Assembly (NCBI RefSeq): GCF_004339745.1
Contig: NZ_SMGP01000001.1
Location: 4,030,001 to 4,094,000, forward strand
DNA length: 64,000 nucleotides
Direction of reading: 5' to 3'
Source of the DNA: Paraburkholderia sp. BL9I2N2
GTDB taxonomy: Bacteria; Pseudomonadota; Gammaproteobacteria; Burkholderiales; Burkholderiaceae
Shown: positions 36,819-47,300 of the stretch, one piece after another
Layout of the letters: each line of letters begins with the position of its first letter
Numbering within the stretch: the stretch's first letter is position 1
The notes under the pieces: generated by a model
Database searches by the model: none
The model's input: the letters and a program-made list of their open reading frames with translations, nothing else
What the model was told of the DNA's origin: nothing
Program-made: the position numbers and the translations under genes

Positions 36819-37020
36819 GTTATTTCACGCGCAAACGCCGCCCCTGTCGCCTCGGCCAGATGGCATAGGCCAATTCCAGGCAACGCGGAACCCGCCTTCA
36901 GAATGATTCGATCGAATACAAGCGAGCGCACCATCCCAGTGCAACGGTTCACTAAAAGTTCACTTAATTCCAGGCAACCCGGGCCGATAAGCCGAAGGTC
37001 GATCGCTACGCCTACCTGCC

Positions 37021-38871
37021 ATGCACCCTCGCTCGCCCTCCCGATCCGCCGCGCCGCGCATCGAGGAGTTGATCGCCCGGCGTGATCTGTCCGCTGTGTT
37101 CCAGCCGATCATCGATTTCGAAGACGGCGCGATTCTCGGCTACGAAGGTCTGATCCGCGGCCCGGCCGGCACGTCGCTCGAAGCGCCGTTCGCCCTGTTT
37201 TCGCAAGCGCTCGCCGAGGGCTGCACGATCGAGCTCGAACGCGCCGCCGCGCGCACTTGCATCGAAGCGTTCGCGCAGCTCGACTTCGACGGCAAGCTGT
37301 TCCTCAATTTCAGCGCGGGCGCGATGCGCCAGTTGGCCGAGGCGCGCGACGACACACTCGCGCTGCTGCGCCATCGCGGCGTCGATCCGCAGCGGATCGT
37401 GATCGAGTTGACCGAGCAAAGCACGATTCTGGATGTCGGCAGTTTCCTGCCGGTGATCTCGACTCTGCGCACGGCCGGCGCGCAATTCGCGCTCGACGAT
37501 TACGGCACCGCGAACGCCAGCATGAACTTGTGGGTGCGGCTGCAACCGGACGTCGTGAAGATCGACCGCTTTTTCATTCACGACATTGCCTGCGATCCGC
37601 TCAAGTTCGAGGCCGTGCGCGCGATGCAGCACTTCGCCAGCGCAAGCGGCGCGCGGCTGGTCGCAGAGGGCATCGAAAACGAAGCCGATCTGATCGTGGT
37701 CCGCGACATGGGGATCGGCTGCGGACAGGGTTTTTTCTTCGGCCGTCCGCACGCGCAGCCGGCTCGCCAGGTGACCGACGACGCCCGCGACGCACTGCGC
37801 GCCGGCCACATCGCTGTGTTCCCGGAGACCACGCGCGCGGTGAGCAGTGCGTCGCCTTCGGGCGGCATGGCCTCAGAAAAGATGCTGGTACACGCGCCCG
37901 CGCTGCCGCGCCACGCGACCAACAACGACGTGCTCGAACTGTTCAACCGCTTGCCCGACCTGCATGCGGTCGCAGTGGTCGAGCAGGACGAGCCGGTCGC
38001 GCTGATCAACCGCCGCAGCTTCATGGACCGCTACGCACTGCCGTATCACCGCGAGCTGTTCGGCAAGCGCCCTTGCCTGCTGTTCGCCAATGCGTCGCCG
38101 GTCATCATCGAGAAATCGATGACGGTCGAGCAGATGGCCAAGCTCCTCGCGAGCGACGACCAGCGTTATCTCGCCGACGGCTTCGTCATCACCGACAACG
38201 GCAAGTATGTCGGCCTCGGCACCGGCGAGAAGCTCGTGCGCGCGGTGACCGAGGTGCGCATCGAAGCCGCGCGCTACGCGAACCCGCTGACCTTCCTGCC
38301 GGGCAACATTCCGATCAGTTCGCACATTGCCCGGCTGCTCGGCAACGACGCCGGTTTCTACGCGTGCTACGTCGACCTGAACCATTTCAAGCCGTTCAAC
38401 GACCAGTACGGCTACTGGCAAGGTGACGAAGTACTGAAATTCGCCGCCGTCGTACTCGCCGACGTGTGCGACCCAACCCGTGACTTCCTCGGCCACGTGG
38501 GCGGCGACGACTTCCTGATCCTGTTCCAGAGCGACGACTGGCGCGATCGCGTGCTGCGCGCGATCCACGTGTTCAACGAGGGCGCACAGCGGTTTTATGC
38601 GCCGACCGATCGGCTCGCCGGCGGCATCCACGGTGAGGACCGGCGCGGCAATCCGACCTTCTTCGGTTTCGTGACGATGGCGATCGGCTGCGTGCGCGTC
38701 GAGCCCGCCGATGGCCCGTCGCTCTATAGCAGCGAGGAAATTGCGTCCGTCGCGGCGCTGGCCAAGCGGCGCGCGAAGCATGAGACAAGCGGTTTCGTGC
38801 TGATCGGCGCCGACGAAAGCGTGGCGTTGCTGCGCGGACAGGCCGAAGCCGCTCACGTTTCGCTGGAGTGA
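37021..38871 (+). CDS. EAL-CBS-GGDEF cyclic-di-GMP protein
   Basis: 616 residues, cytoplasmic. Residues about 10-255 are an EAL domain with the signature as YEGL (42-44), plus NFSAG, IELTEQS, DDYGTA, KIDR, EGIE and QGFFFGRP, so every metal and substrate residue seems present. A CBS-pair region (about 285-430) follows, then a GGDEF domain with DLNHFKPFND and the active loop GGDDF at 494-498. Asp replaces the usual Glu at the fourth position, so cyclase activity is doubtful; the domain may bind GTP as a regulator of the phosphodiesterase. It stands alone on the plus strand. Confidence 0.88.
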   Translation: MHPRSPSRSAAPRIEELIARRDLSAVFQPIIDFEDGAILGYEGLIRGPAGTSLEAPFALFSQALAEGCTIELERAAARTCIEAFAQLDFDGKLFLNFSAGAMRQLAEARDDTLALLRHRGVDPQRIVIELTEQSTILDVGSFLPVISTLRTAGAQFALDDYGTANASMNLWVRLQPDVVKIDRFFIHDIACDPLKFEAVRAMQHFASASGARLVAEGIENEADLIVVRDMGIGCGQGFFFGRPHAQPARQVTDDARDALRAGHIAVFPETTRAVSSASPSGGMASEKMLVHAPALPRHATNNDVLELFNRLPDLHAVAVVEQDEPVALINRRSFMDRYALPYHRELFGKRPCLLFANASPVIIEKSMTVEQMAKLLASDDQRYLADGFVITDNGKYVGLGTGEKLVRAVTEVRIEAARYANPLTFLPGNIPISSHIARLLGNDAGFYACYVDLNHFKPFNDQYGYWQGDEVLKFAAVVLADVCDPTRDFLGHVGGDDFLILFQSDDWRDRVLRAIHVFNEGAQRFYAPTDRLAGGIHGEDRRGNPTFFGFVTMAIGCVRVEPADGPSLYSSEEIASVAALAKRRAKHETSGFVLIGADESVALLRGQAEAAHVSLE

Positions 38872-38903
38872 ACGCGCGTCGTCGAGACTAAGCATCGGAC
38901 ATT

Positions 38904-38924
38904 GTTTAGCTAATTTTACTAAAC
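38904..38924. promoter_or_regulatory. Operator candidate for the LacI regulator
   Basis: Inverted repeat GTTTAG and CTAAAC with nine A+T-rich bases between. A similar half, GTTTTACTATAC (39003-39014), matches ATTTTACTAAAC at 38913-38924 in 10 of 12 positions and lies 54 bp before the lacI-type gene. Confidence 0.45.
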
Positions 38925-39067
38925 AGCATATTCCGGGCCAACTCCAACGCCTACGGGTATTTCCCTGTGTCGAGCGGGTGTTTTTCGGGCGGTTTTAGCG
39001 CGGTTTTACTATACAATCGCCCGAACCCAAACACCGTGCGGCCGCCCTTGCGCGTCCGCTTCATTCG

Positions 39068-40054
39068 ATGGCCACAACCATCCGCGACGTCGCCCGCGCG
39101 GCCAGCGTGTCGATCGGCACCGTCTCACGCGCATTGAAGAACCAGCCGGGCCTTTCCGAGGCCACCCGCGAGCGCGTCGTCGAAGCGGCACGCAAGCTCG
39201 GCTATGACGCCGCCCAACTGCGCCCGCGCATCCGCCGTCTCACGTTTCTGCTGCACCGTCAGCACAACAATTTCGCCGTCAGCCCGTTCTTTTCGCACGT
39301 GCTGCACGGTGTGGAAGACGCCTGCCGCGAACGCGGCATCGTGCCGTCCGTGCTGACCGCCGGCCCCACCGAAGACGTGAACCAGCAGATGCGCCTGCAC
39401 GCGCCCGACGCGGTGGCAATTGCCGGTTTCGTCGAACCGGAAACGCTAACCACGCTGGTGGCGATGCAGCGCCCGCTCGTGCTGATCGACCTGTGGGCAC
39501 CCGGCATGCGCTCGGTGAATCTCGACAACGCCGCGGGCGCAACGCTCGCCATGCGGCATCTGTTCGAGCAGCAGCGCAAGCGCGTCGCGTTCATCGGCGG
39601 CTCGCTCGCGCACTTCAGCATCGCGCAGCGCGCGCTCGGCTACCGGCGCGCATTCTTCGAAGCGGGCTTGCTGTTCGACCCGTCGCTGGAAGTGACGATC
39701 GACGCCGGCCTCGACCCCGACAGCGGCGCCGCGCGTGCGATGCATCAGTTGCTCGATGCACCCGGCCCGCGCCCCGACGCCGTGTTTGCCTATAACGACG
39801 CCGCCGCGCTCGCTGCGCTGCGCGCGTGCCTCGCACGCGGACTGCGCGTGCCCGAGGACATTGCCATCATCGGTTTCGACGACATTCCCGCCGCCGCCCA
39901 TGCCACGCCGCCGCTGTCGACCATTTCGGTCGACAAGGAAGCGCTCGGCCGGCGCGGCGTCGAGCTTCTGCTCGAAGACGCCCCTGCTGAACTGGAAGTC
40001 CGTTTGCCCGTCCATCTCATTGCCCGTGCCAGTACTTTGGTAAAAATGCCATGA
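39068..40054 (+). CDS. LacI-family transcriptional regulator of a mannose/fructose operon
   Basis: 328 residues. The N-terminal DNA-binding domain is TTIRDVARAASVSIGTVSRALKNQPGLSEATRERVVEAARKLGYD, followed by a sugar-binding core with IIGFDDIPAAAHATPPLSTI near the end. It is the first gene of a three-gene operon with ATGA overlaps, so regulator and enzymes are made together and autoregulation is likely. A dyad at 38904-38924 may be its operator. The inducer is presumably mannose or fructose, judged only from the neighbours. Confidence 0.9.
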   Translation: MATTIRDVARAASVSIGTVSRALKNQPGLSEATRERVVEAARKLGYDAAQLRPRIRRLTFLLHRQHNNFAVSPFFSHVLHGVEDACRERGIVPSVLTAGPTEDVNQQMRLHAPDAVAIAGFVEPETLTTLVAMQRPLVLIDLWAPGMRSVNLDNAAGATLAMRHLFEQQRKRVAFIGGSLAHFSIAQRALGYRRAFFEAGLLFDPSLEVTIDAGLDPDSGAARAMHQLLDAPGPRPDAVFAYNDAAALAALRACLARGLRVPEDIAIIGFDDIPAAAHATPPLSTISVDKEALGRRGVELLLEDAPAELEVRLPVHLIARASTLVKMP

Positions 40055-41334
40055 CGCAATCCGATCCGCTTCACCCTGCCAACGGTGCCACTCCGGCGCC
40101 GCCCGTCGACAGCTTCCGCACACGCGACTTTCTGCTCGCGCATGTGCAGGACACGTTGCGCTTTTACGCACCGAACGTGTTCGATCCGAGCGGCGGCTTT
40201 TTCCATTTCTTTCGCGACGACGGTTCGGTCTACGACAAAACCACGCGGCATCTGGTGAGCAGTTGCCGCTACGTGTTCAACTACGCGATGGCGTATCGCC
40301 AGTTCGGCGACCCGCAGCATCTCGAATACGCGCGCCACGGCTTGCAGTTCCTGCGCGAAGCGCATTGGGACGCCCAGCACGAAGGCTACGACTGGGAGCT
40401 CGAATGGCACGACGGCAAGAAGCGCACGCTCGACGCGACGCGCCACTGCTACGGCCTCGCGTTCGTGCTGCTCGCCTATTCGCATGCGGCGATGGCCGGC
40501 ATCGAGGAAGCGAAGCCGATGATCGGCGCGACCTTCGAACTGATGGAACATCGCTTCTGGGACGCCGCCGCGGGCCTCTATGCCGACGAAGCGTCGCCCG
40601 AGTGGCGGGTCAGCTCGTACCGTGGGCAAAACGCGAACATGCACACCACGGAGGCCCTGCTCGCCGCGCATGAAGCGACCGGCCATCTCGTCTATCTTGA
40701 TCGCGCGGAACGGGTGGCGTCGAATATCACGCTGCGTCAGGCGAAGCTGTCGCAGGGTCTGGTGTGGGAGCACTTTCACGCGGACTGGTCGGTCGACTGG
40801 CACTATAACGAGGAGGACAGCTCGAACATCTTCCGCCCGTGGGGCTTCCAGCCGGGACACCAGACGGAATGGGCGAAGCTGCTGCTGATTCTCGAGCGCT
40901 TCCGTCCGTTGCCGTGGCTGCTGCCGCGAGCGATCGAACTGTTCGACGCCGCCATGACGCACGCGTGGGACGAAGACCACGGCGGCCTCTACTACGGCTT
41001 CGGCCCCGACGGCACCGTGTGCGACCATGACAAGTATTTCTGGGTCCAGGCGGAAACCTTCGCCACGGCAGCGCTGCTCGGCAAGCGCACCGGCAACGAA
41101 CGCTTCTGGGACTGGTACGACGAGATCTGGCGCTATAGCTGGGCGCATTTCGTCGATCACAAGTATGGCGCGTGGTACCGCATCCTCACGTGCGACAACC
41201 GCAAGTACAGCGACGAAAAGAGTCCGGCCGGCAAGACCGACTATCACACCATGGGCGCGTGCTACGAAGTACTGGCCCACGCGCTGCCCGACGGGGCGGC
41301 CGCTGCGCCCGAATCCGCGGAGCAAACAAAATGA
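40051..41334 (+). CDS. AGE-family sugar isomerase/epimerase (mannose isomerase-like)
   Basis: 427 residues; the ATG overlaps the regulator stop. An (alpha/alpha)6-barrel of the N-acylglucosamine 2-epimerase family: GGFFHFFRDDGSVYDKTTRHLVSSCRYVFNYA near the N-terminus, RGQNANMHTTEALLAAHEATG in the middle with catalytic His, and DYHTMGACYEVL at the end. In bacteria with a downstream fructokinase such enzymes interconvert mannose and fructose. Mannose 2-isomerase is the favoured reading; N-acetylglucosamine or cellobiose 2-epimerase is less likely because no such genes are nearby. Confidence 0.87.
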   Translation: MTQSDPLHPANGATPAPPVDSFRTRDFLLAHVQDTLRFYAPNVFDPSGGFFHFFRDDGSVYDKTTRHLVSSCRYVFNYAMAYRQFGDPQHLEYARHGLQFLREAHWDAQHEGYDWELEWHDGKKRTLDATRHCYGLAFVLLAYSHAAMAGIEEAKPMIGATFELMEHRFWDAAAGLYADEASPEWRVSSYRGQNANMHTTEALLAAHEATGHLVYLDRAERVASNITLRQAKLSQGLVWEHFHADWSVDWHYNEEDSSNIFRPWGFQPGHQTEWAKLLLILERFRPLPWLLPRAIELFDAAMTHAWDEDHGGLYYGFGPDGTVCDHDKYFWVQAETFATAALLGKRTGNERFWDWYDEIWRYSWAHFVDHKYGAWYRILTCDNRKYSDEKSPAGKTDYHTMGACYEVLAHALPDGAAAAPESAEQTK

Positions 41335-42248
41335 GCAATCCCAGCGCGAACCACGAATTTCCCTTCTTCGTCTCAGCCGGCGACATCCTCACCGATCTCG
41401 TGCGCACCGGCACTTCGCAATGGCTCTCGCGCCCCGGCGGCGCCGGCTGGAACGTGGCGCGCTGCGTGGCGCGGCTCGGTCTGCCGACCGCGTGCGCCGG
41501 CTCGCTGGGCGTCGATAACTTCTCCGATGAGTTGTGGAACGCGAGTGTCGCGGCCGGGCTCGACATGCGCTTCATGCAGCGCGTCGAGCAGCCGCCCTTG
41601 CTGGCGATCGTGCATCAGACGCATCCGCCCGCGTACTTCTTCATGGGCGAGAACAGCGCCGATCTGGCCTTCGATCCGGCCCGCCTGCCGGCGGGTTGGA
41701 TCGGTCAGGTGAAGTGGGCGCACTTCGGCTGCATCAGCCTCGTTCGCCAACCCATCGGCAACACGCTCGCCACTTTGGCGGCCGAGTTGCGTTCGCAAGG
41801 CGTGAAGATCAGCTTCGATCCGAACTATCGGAATCTGATGGAGCACGGCTACGAACCCACGCTGCGAAAAATGGCCGCACTCGCCGATCTGATCAAGGTG
41901 TCGGACGAGGACTTGCGCCTGCTGTTCAAGACCGACGACGAGGCCGGCGCACTTGCGCAGTTGCGAGCCATGAATCCGGCCGCCACCGTGCTGGTGACGC
42001 GCGGACCGGAGACCGCCGTGCTGATCGACGGCGCTATGGTGAGCGAAGCGCGGCCGCCGCGCGTCGAGGTGGTCGATACGGTCGGTGCGGGCGACGCGTC
42101 GATCGGCGGCCTGCTATTCAGCCTGATGACTGCGCCGCAGCGGGCGTGGCCGGAGCACCTGGCGTTCGCGCTGGCCGCCGGCGCGGCCGCTTGCCGCCAT
42201 GCCGGCGCGCACGCGCCGTCGCTCGATGAAGTGGTCGCGCTGCTGTAA
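41331..42248 (+). CDS. PfkB-family carbohydrate kinase (fructokinase-like)
   Basis: 305 residues; ATGA overlap with the epimerase. The first PfkB motif is GGAGWNVARCVARLG near residue 36, the second, with the catalytic Asp, is DTVGAGDASIGGLLFSL near residue 246, and ISFDPNYR is typical of fructo- and ribokinases. It should phosphorylate the sugar made by the AGE enzyme, most simply fructose to fructose-6-phosphate, delivering mannose carbon to central metabolism. No transporter is in the operon. Confidence 0.9.
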   Translation: MSNPSANHEFPFFVSAGDILTDLVRTGTSQWLSRPGGAGWNVARCVARLGLPTACAGSLGVDNFSDELWNASVAAGLDMRFMQRVEQPPLLAIVHQTHPPAYFFMGENSADLAFDPARLPAGWIGQVKWAHFGCISLVRQPIGNTLATLAAELRSQGVKISFDPNYRNLMEHGYEPTLRKMAALADLIKVSDEDLRLLFKTDDEAGALAQLRAMNPAATVLVTRGPETAVLIDGAMVSEARPPRVEVVDTVGAGDASIGGLLFSLMTAPQRAWPEHLAFALAAGAAACRHAGAHAPSLDEVVALL

Positions 42249-42369
42249 TTCTGTTGCCTTGTGCGGCGCGCATTGTCACCGGCGTGGTGCGCCGCCAGGG
42301 CGGAGAACCGAAGCTCCGTCATCGTGCTAGGATGAAAAAACCGAAACCTTTGGAAGACGGAGAGACGCC

Positions 42370-42600
42370 ATGGACGACATCACCTACACCAAAGGCATCT
42401 ACACGGCTACGGCCTCGACCAGAGAAATAGAAAAAGATACCTGGCAAGGCGTAGTCACCCTCTCGCGCGACGAAGGCGACGCCACGGAAGATCAGGAAAC
42501 CACGCTCTACGAAGTCGAAGCCACTTCGTCGACGCCGGAAGAAGCGCTCGAGGAAGCCAAAGCGCTCGCTCACCGCATCCTTGGGGAAATCGAACTCTAG
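42370..42600 (+). CDS. Small hypothetical protein, acidic
   Basis: 76 residues. Two or three beta-strand-like segments (GIYTATASTRE, TWQGVVTLSRDE, TTLYEVEATSS) followed by an acidic helix (TPEEALEEAKALAHRILGEIEL). GGAG precedes the ATG. The next gene has the same plan, with distant similarity, so the two may be paralogues. No domain I can name with certainty. Confidence 0.65.
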   Translation: MDDITYTKGIYTATASTREIEKDTWQGVVTLSRDEGDATEDQETTLYEVEATSSTPEEALEEAKALAHRILGEIEL

Positions 42601-42668
42601 GTAGAAAACCGGCGCCGAGCGTTTGTGTTCGCGTTGCGCCACCCTGAACCAACCGGCCGGAGGCGGTC

Positions 42669-42914
42669 ATGGCTGAACAGCTCTTCCTCTACGGCGTGTA
42701 TTCGATTCACGTCCGCCCACTCGAACTCAACGGTGCGCGCTGGGACGCGGAATACGAAATCCGCCATCGCGAGAAAGCCGTCAAATCGTGGACGACGGTG
42801 GGCGGCGACAACGGCTACGGCGACGAAACCGAAGCTGTCGCGGCAGCTCATCAGCAAGCCGTCGATGATATCGAACACGGCGCTGGCATTCCCAAGCCGC
42901 GAGCCTTCCCGTAA
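42669..42914 (+). CDS. Small hypothetical protein, possible paralogue of the previous one
   Basis: 81 residues. Strand-rich start (FLYGVYSIHVRPLELNGARWDAEYEIRHRE), a Gly-rich turn (GGDNGYGDE), and a helix (TEAVAAAHQQAVDDIEHG). The GGAGGCGG just before the ATG is a strong ribosome site. The repeated plan, beta strands with a Trp then a helix, is shared with the upstream gene 68 bp away; common origin is inferred. Confidence 0.7.
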   Translation: MAEQLFLYGVYSIHVRPLELNGARWDAEYEIRHREKAVKSWTTVGGDNGYGDETEAVAAAHQQAVDDIEHGAGIPKPRAFP

Positions 42915-43146
42915 GTCCGAAGCGCGCGCACGCTGTGGCGCGCGTGCTTGATTGCGTGATTGCTTCAGTGCGCGGTACAAGCGCACCGTAAGGCCGTGTT
43001 GATATGCCTCGCTGAAACGCCGTGCATGCACGGCGAGCACACGGCAGCGGCACGCTTTCACGCGCCCGCGCACCACGCCGAAAATCACCTTCCGCGGACG
43101 AAGCGGCGTGCTACGCTTTGGCCGTTTTCATTTCCACGAGCCCGCG

Positions 43147-44118
43147 ATGGCGACTGAACCGTCAGACCGTCCTTCCGGCTTCGGCGACGCCGAAGCACGC
43201 GCACCGGCGCGCCGCTCGCGCGGCAGCCGCGAGTTGCGTCTGGACGATCGCGTGATCATCGCGCACGGCATGCCGGCGCCGCTCTGGCAGGATCTCTATC
43301 ACCGCGCTCTGGTGGTTCGGTGGCCGACGTTTTTCGTCTCGCTCGCAGTCCTGTTCGTGTTGCTCAACACGACGTTCGCCGAGCTCTATATGCTCGGCAA
43401 TGCGCCGATCGCCAACCAGTTTCCAGCCGGTTTCGGCGGCGCGTTTTTCTTCAGCGTCGAAACGCTCGCGACGGTCGGATACGGCGACATGCATCCGCAA
43501 ACCGTCTACGCGCACTGGATCGCCACGCTGGAAATTTTCGTCGGCATGTCCGGCATCGCGTTGGCGACGGGGTTGATCTTCGCGCGCTTTTCGCGCCCGC
43601 ACGCCAAGATCATGTTCACGCGTTACGCGGTGATCCGGCCGCTCGACGGCCGCATGACGCTGATGGTGCGCTCGGCCAACGCGCGTCAGAACGTGATCGC
43701 CGAGGCCCGCGCAAGGCTGCGCATTCTGCGCCAGGAAACCACGGCCGAAGGTTATACGCTGCGCAAACTGTACGACCTCACGCTGGTGCGCGATCAACAC
43801 CCGGTGTTCAAACTGGGCTGGACGGTGATGCACATCGTCGACGAAAACAGCCCGCTGTTCGGCGAAACCGCCGAAACGCTCAAGCGCCTCGACACCTCAT
43901 TGATTCTCACCCTGGAAGGCGTCGACGAATCGACTTCGCAAACCATGCAGGCGCGCCACATGTGGTCGTGCGATCAGATCTACTGGCATCACCGTTTCGT
44001 GGACATCATGAGCGAGCGAGACGGCGTGAGTCATATCGATTACGCGCTGTTCGACGAAATCGTGCCGCTCGACGATACGCCCGTCGCGGCCGCCAAGGCA
44101 ACGGCGCCGGCACCGTAA
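43147..44118 (+). CDS. KirBac-type inward-rectifier potassium channel
   Basis: 323 residues from the ATG at 43147. Two transmembrane helices (RWPTFFVSLAVLFVLLNTTFAELYML and WIATLEIFVGMSGIALATGLIFARFS) flank the pore helix and selectivity filter TVGYGDM at 109-115. The cytoplasmic immunoglobulin-like domain follows (MTLMVRSANARQNVIAEARARLRI, LTLVRDQHPVFKLGWTVMHIVDENSPLFGET). It resembles the Kir channel family whose bacterial prototype came from Burkholderia pseudomallei. It should conduct K+ across the inner membrane and may be gated by lipids and protons. Confidence 0.93.
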   Translation: MATEPSDRPSGFGDAEARAPARRSRGSRELRLDDRVIIAHGMPAPLWQDLYHRALVVRWPTFFVSLAVLFVLLNTTFAELYMLGNAPIANQFPAGFGGAFFFSVETLATVGYGDMHPQTVYAHWIATLEIFVGMSGIALATGLIFARFSRPHAKIMFTRYAVIRPLDGRMTLMVRSANARQNVIAEARARLRILRQETTAEGYTLRKLYDLTLVRDQHPVFKLGWTVMHIVDENSPLFGETAETLKRLDTSLILTLEGVDESTSQTMQARHMWSCDQIYWHHRFVDIMSERDGVSHIDYALFDEIVPLDDTPVAAAKATAPAP

Positions 44119-44340
44119 GCCGTTCGAAAAACGCACCAGGGCATACCCGCATCCGGCCGTTGCGTGGGAGATCCATCTCAAAACGCCACTAAAACGCGTG
44201 GCTCGTCGCGCCTATTCGCGAGCGGCCGGTCAAAGTAGGAAAAATTCTCTCCCATTGGCGCTAAAAAATAGAGTCTCTTTCGCTGCGCCACCTTCGTGGT
44301 CCCCACCACTGCGCGCGGATGCAAAACAGGAGACTCACCC

Positions 44341-47300
44341 ATGACCGCTCGCCTGCCCATCGACGGCACGCCCGCACTGGCCGATTACAAGCTTTCCGAC
44401 AACCTCACCGCGACGCGCGGCCGAATCTTCCTGACCGGCACGCAGGCGCTGGTGCGCCTCGCGCTCATGCAGCGCGCCGCCGATAAGGCGCGCGGCATGA
44501 ACACCGCCGGCTTCATCAGCGGCTATCGCGGTTCGCCGCTCGGCATGGTCGACCAGCAGTTGTGGAAAGCGCAAAAACTGCTCACGGCGAGTGATATTCG
44601 CTTCTTGCCCGCCATCAACGAAGAACTCGGCGGCACCGCCGTGCTCGGCACGCAGCGGGTGGAATCGGACCCGGAGCGCACCGTCGAAGGCGTGTTCGCG
44701 ATGTGGTACGGCAAAGGCCCGGGCGTGGACCGCGCCGGCGACGCGCTCAAGCACGGCAACGCCTACGGTTCGTCGCCGCACGGCGGCGTGCTGGTGGTGG
44801 CGGGCGACGACCACGGCTGTGTGTCGTCGTCGATGCCGCATCAGAGCGACTTCGCGATGATGGCGTGGCACATGCCGGTCGTGAATCCGTCGAACATCGC
44901 CGACATGCTCGAGTTCGGCTTGTACGGCTGGGAGTTGTCGCGCTTTTCGGGCGCGTGGGTCGGCTACAAGGCGATCTCCGAAACGGTCGAATCGGGCTCG
45001 ACGGTCGATCTCGACGCGCTGCGCACAGACTGGGCCGCGCCGCAGGATTTCGAAGCACCGGCAGGCGGCCTGCACAATCGCTGGCCCGATCTGCCCAGCC
45101 TGACGATCGAATCGCGGATGCACGCGAAGCTCGACGCGGTGCGGCACTTCGCGCGCGTGAACAGCATCGACAAATGGATCGCGCCGAGCCCGCATGCGAA
45201 CGTGGGGATTGTGACCTGCGGCAAGGCGCATCTGGACCTGATGGAAACGCTGCGCCGCCTCGATCTGACGGTCACCGATCTGGAAGCGGCCGGCGTGCGG
45301 ATCTACAAGGTCGGCCTGTCGTTTCCGCTGGAGATGACGCGTATCGACGCGTTCGTCTCCGGCTTGTCCGAAGTGCTGGTGATCGAAGAGAAAGGCCCGG
45401 TCATCGAACAGCAGATCAAGGACTATCTGTACAACCGCACGCAAGGCACGCGGCCGATCGTCGTCGGCAAGAACGCCGAAGACGGCACGCTGCTGCTGTC
45501 GTCGCTCGGCGAATTGCGGCCGTCGCGCATTCTGCCGGTGTTCGCCAACTGGCTCGCGAAGCACAAGCCCGCACTCGATCGCCGCGAACGCGTGGTCGAT
45601 CTGGTCGCGCCGCAAATTCTCTCGAACGCCGCGGACAGCGTGAAACGCACACCGTACTTCTGCTCGGGTTGCCCGCACAACACCTCGACCAAAGTGCCGG
45701 AAGGATCGATCGCGCATGCGGGGATCGGCTGCCACTTCATGGCGTCGTGGATGGAACGAGACACGACCGGTCTCATCCAGATGGGCGGTGAAGGCGTCGA
45801 CTGGGCGTCGCATTCGATGTTCACGAAAACGCGCCACGTGTTCCAGAATCTCGGCGACGGCACCTACTTCCACTCGGGCATTCTGGCGATCCGCCAGGCC
45901 GTGGCGGCAAAAGCCACCATCACGTACAAGATTCTCTATAACGACGCCGTCGCGATGACGGGCGGCCAGCCAGTGGACGGCAGCATCTCGGTGCCGCAGA
46001 TCGCGCGTCAGGTGGAAGCCGAAGGCGTGTCGCGCTTCGTCGTGGTCAGCGACGAGCCGGAGAAATACGACGGCCATCACGATCAGTTTCCGAAGGGCAC
46101 CACGTTTCACCATCGCAGCGAGATGGACACCGTGCAGCGTCAATTGCGCGACACCGACGGCGTGACCGTGCTGATCTACGACCAGACCTGCGCGGCGGAA
46201 AAACGCCGGCGCCGGAAAAAGGGCGAATTCCCCGATCCGGACAAGCGCCTCTTCATCAACGAGGAAGTCTGCGAAGGTTGCGGCGATTGCGGCGTGCAGT
46301 CGAATTGCCTATCCGTGGAACCGGTTGAAACGGCATTGGGCCGCAAGCGTCGCATCGATCAATCGTCGTGCAACAAAGACTACTCGTGCGTGAACGGCTT
46401 CTGCCCGAGCTTCGTCACGGTGGAAGGCGGCAAGCTGAAGAAAGCCGCGGGCGCCGCATTCGATCCGCAAGCGCTAGCTGCGCGCGTCGACGCGTTGCCG
46501 ATTCCCGCAACGCATCTCGATGCCGCCCCGTACGACATTCTGGTCACGGGTGTCGGCGGCACGGGCGTCGTGACGGTCGGCGCATTGATCAGCATGGCCG
46601 CGCATCTGGAAGGCAAGAGCGCGTCGGTGCTCGACTTCATGGGCTTCGCGCAAAAGGGCGGCTCGGTGCTGTCGTTCGTGCGCTTCGCCGCGCGCGACGA
46701 GTGGCTCAATCAGGTACGCATCGACACGCAACAGGCCGACGTGCTACTCGCCTGCGATATGGTGGTGGGCGCAAGCGCCGATGCGCTGCAAACGGTGCGT
46801 CATGGCCGCACGCGCATTGTCGTGAATACGCATGCGATTCCAAACGCCACGTTCGTGACGAATCCGGACGCGACGCTGCACGCCGACGCGCTGCTCGACA
46901 AGATGCGTCACGCGGCCGGCCCGGAGCGTATGTCGACGTGCGACGCGCAGGCGCTCGCCACGCGGTTTCTCGGCGACACCATCGGCGCGAACATTCTGAT
47001 GCTCGGTTATGCCTGGCAACTGGGTCTCGTGCCCGTGTCGTTCGGCGCGATGATGCGCGCGATCGAATTGAACAACGTCGCGGTGCAGATGAATCAGTTG
47101 GCGTTTTCGATCGGGCGCCTCGCCGCCGAAGATCCAGCCGCGCTCGAATCGCTGTGGCAAGCGCGGCATCTGGCGAAGCAAAGCGTGCGCGTCGATACGC
47201 TCGATGAACTGATCGCGCATCGGGAAGGCCGTCTGCAGACTTACGGCGGCGCGAGCTATGTGAAGCGTTATCGCGCGCTGGTCGACGCCGCACGCCGCGC

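Noticed and set aside
44335..46143. 602-codon open frame on the minus strand opposite the indolepyruvate oxidoreductase
   Set aside because: Arg/His-rich product typical of the antisense of high-GC genes; no domain and no ribosome site.
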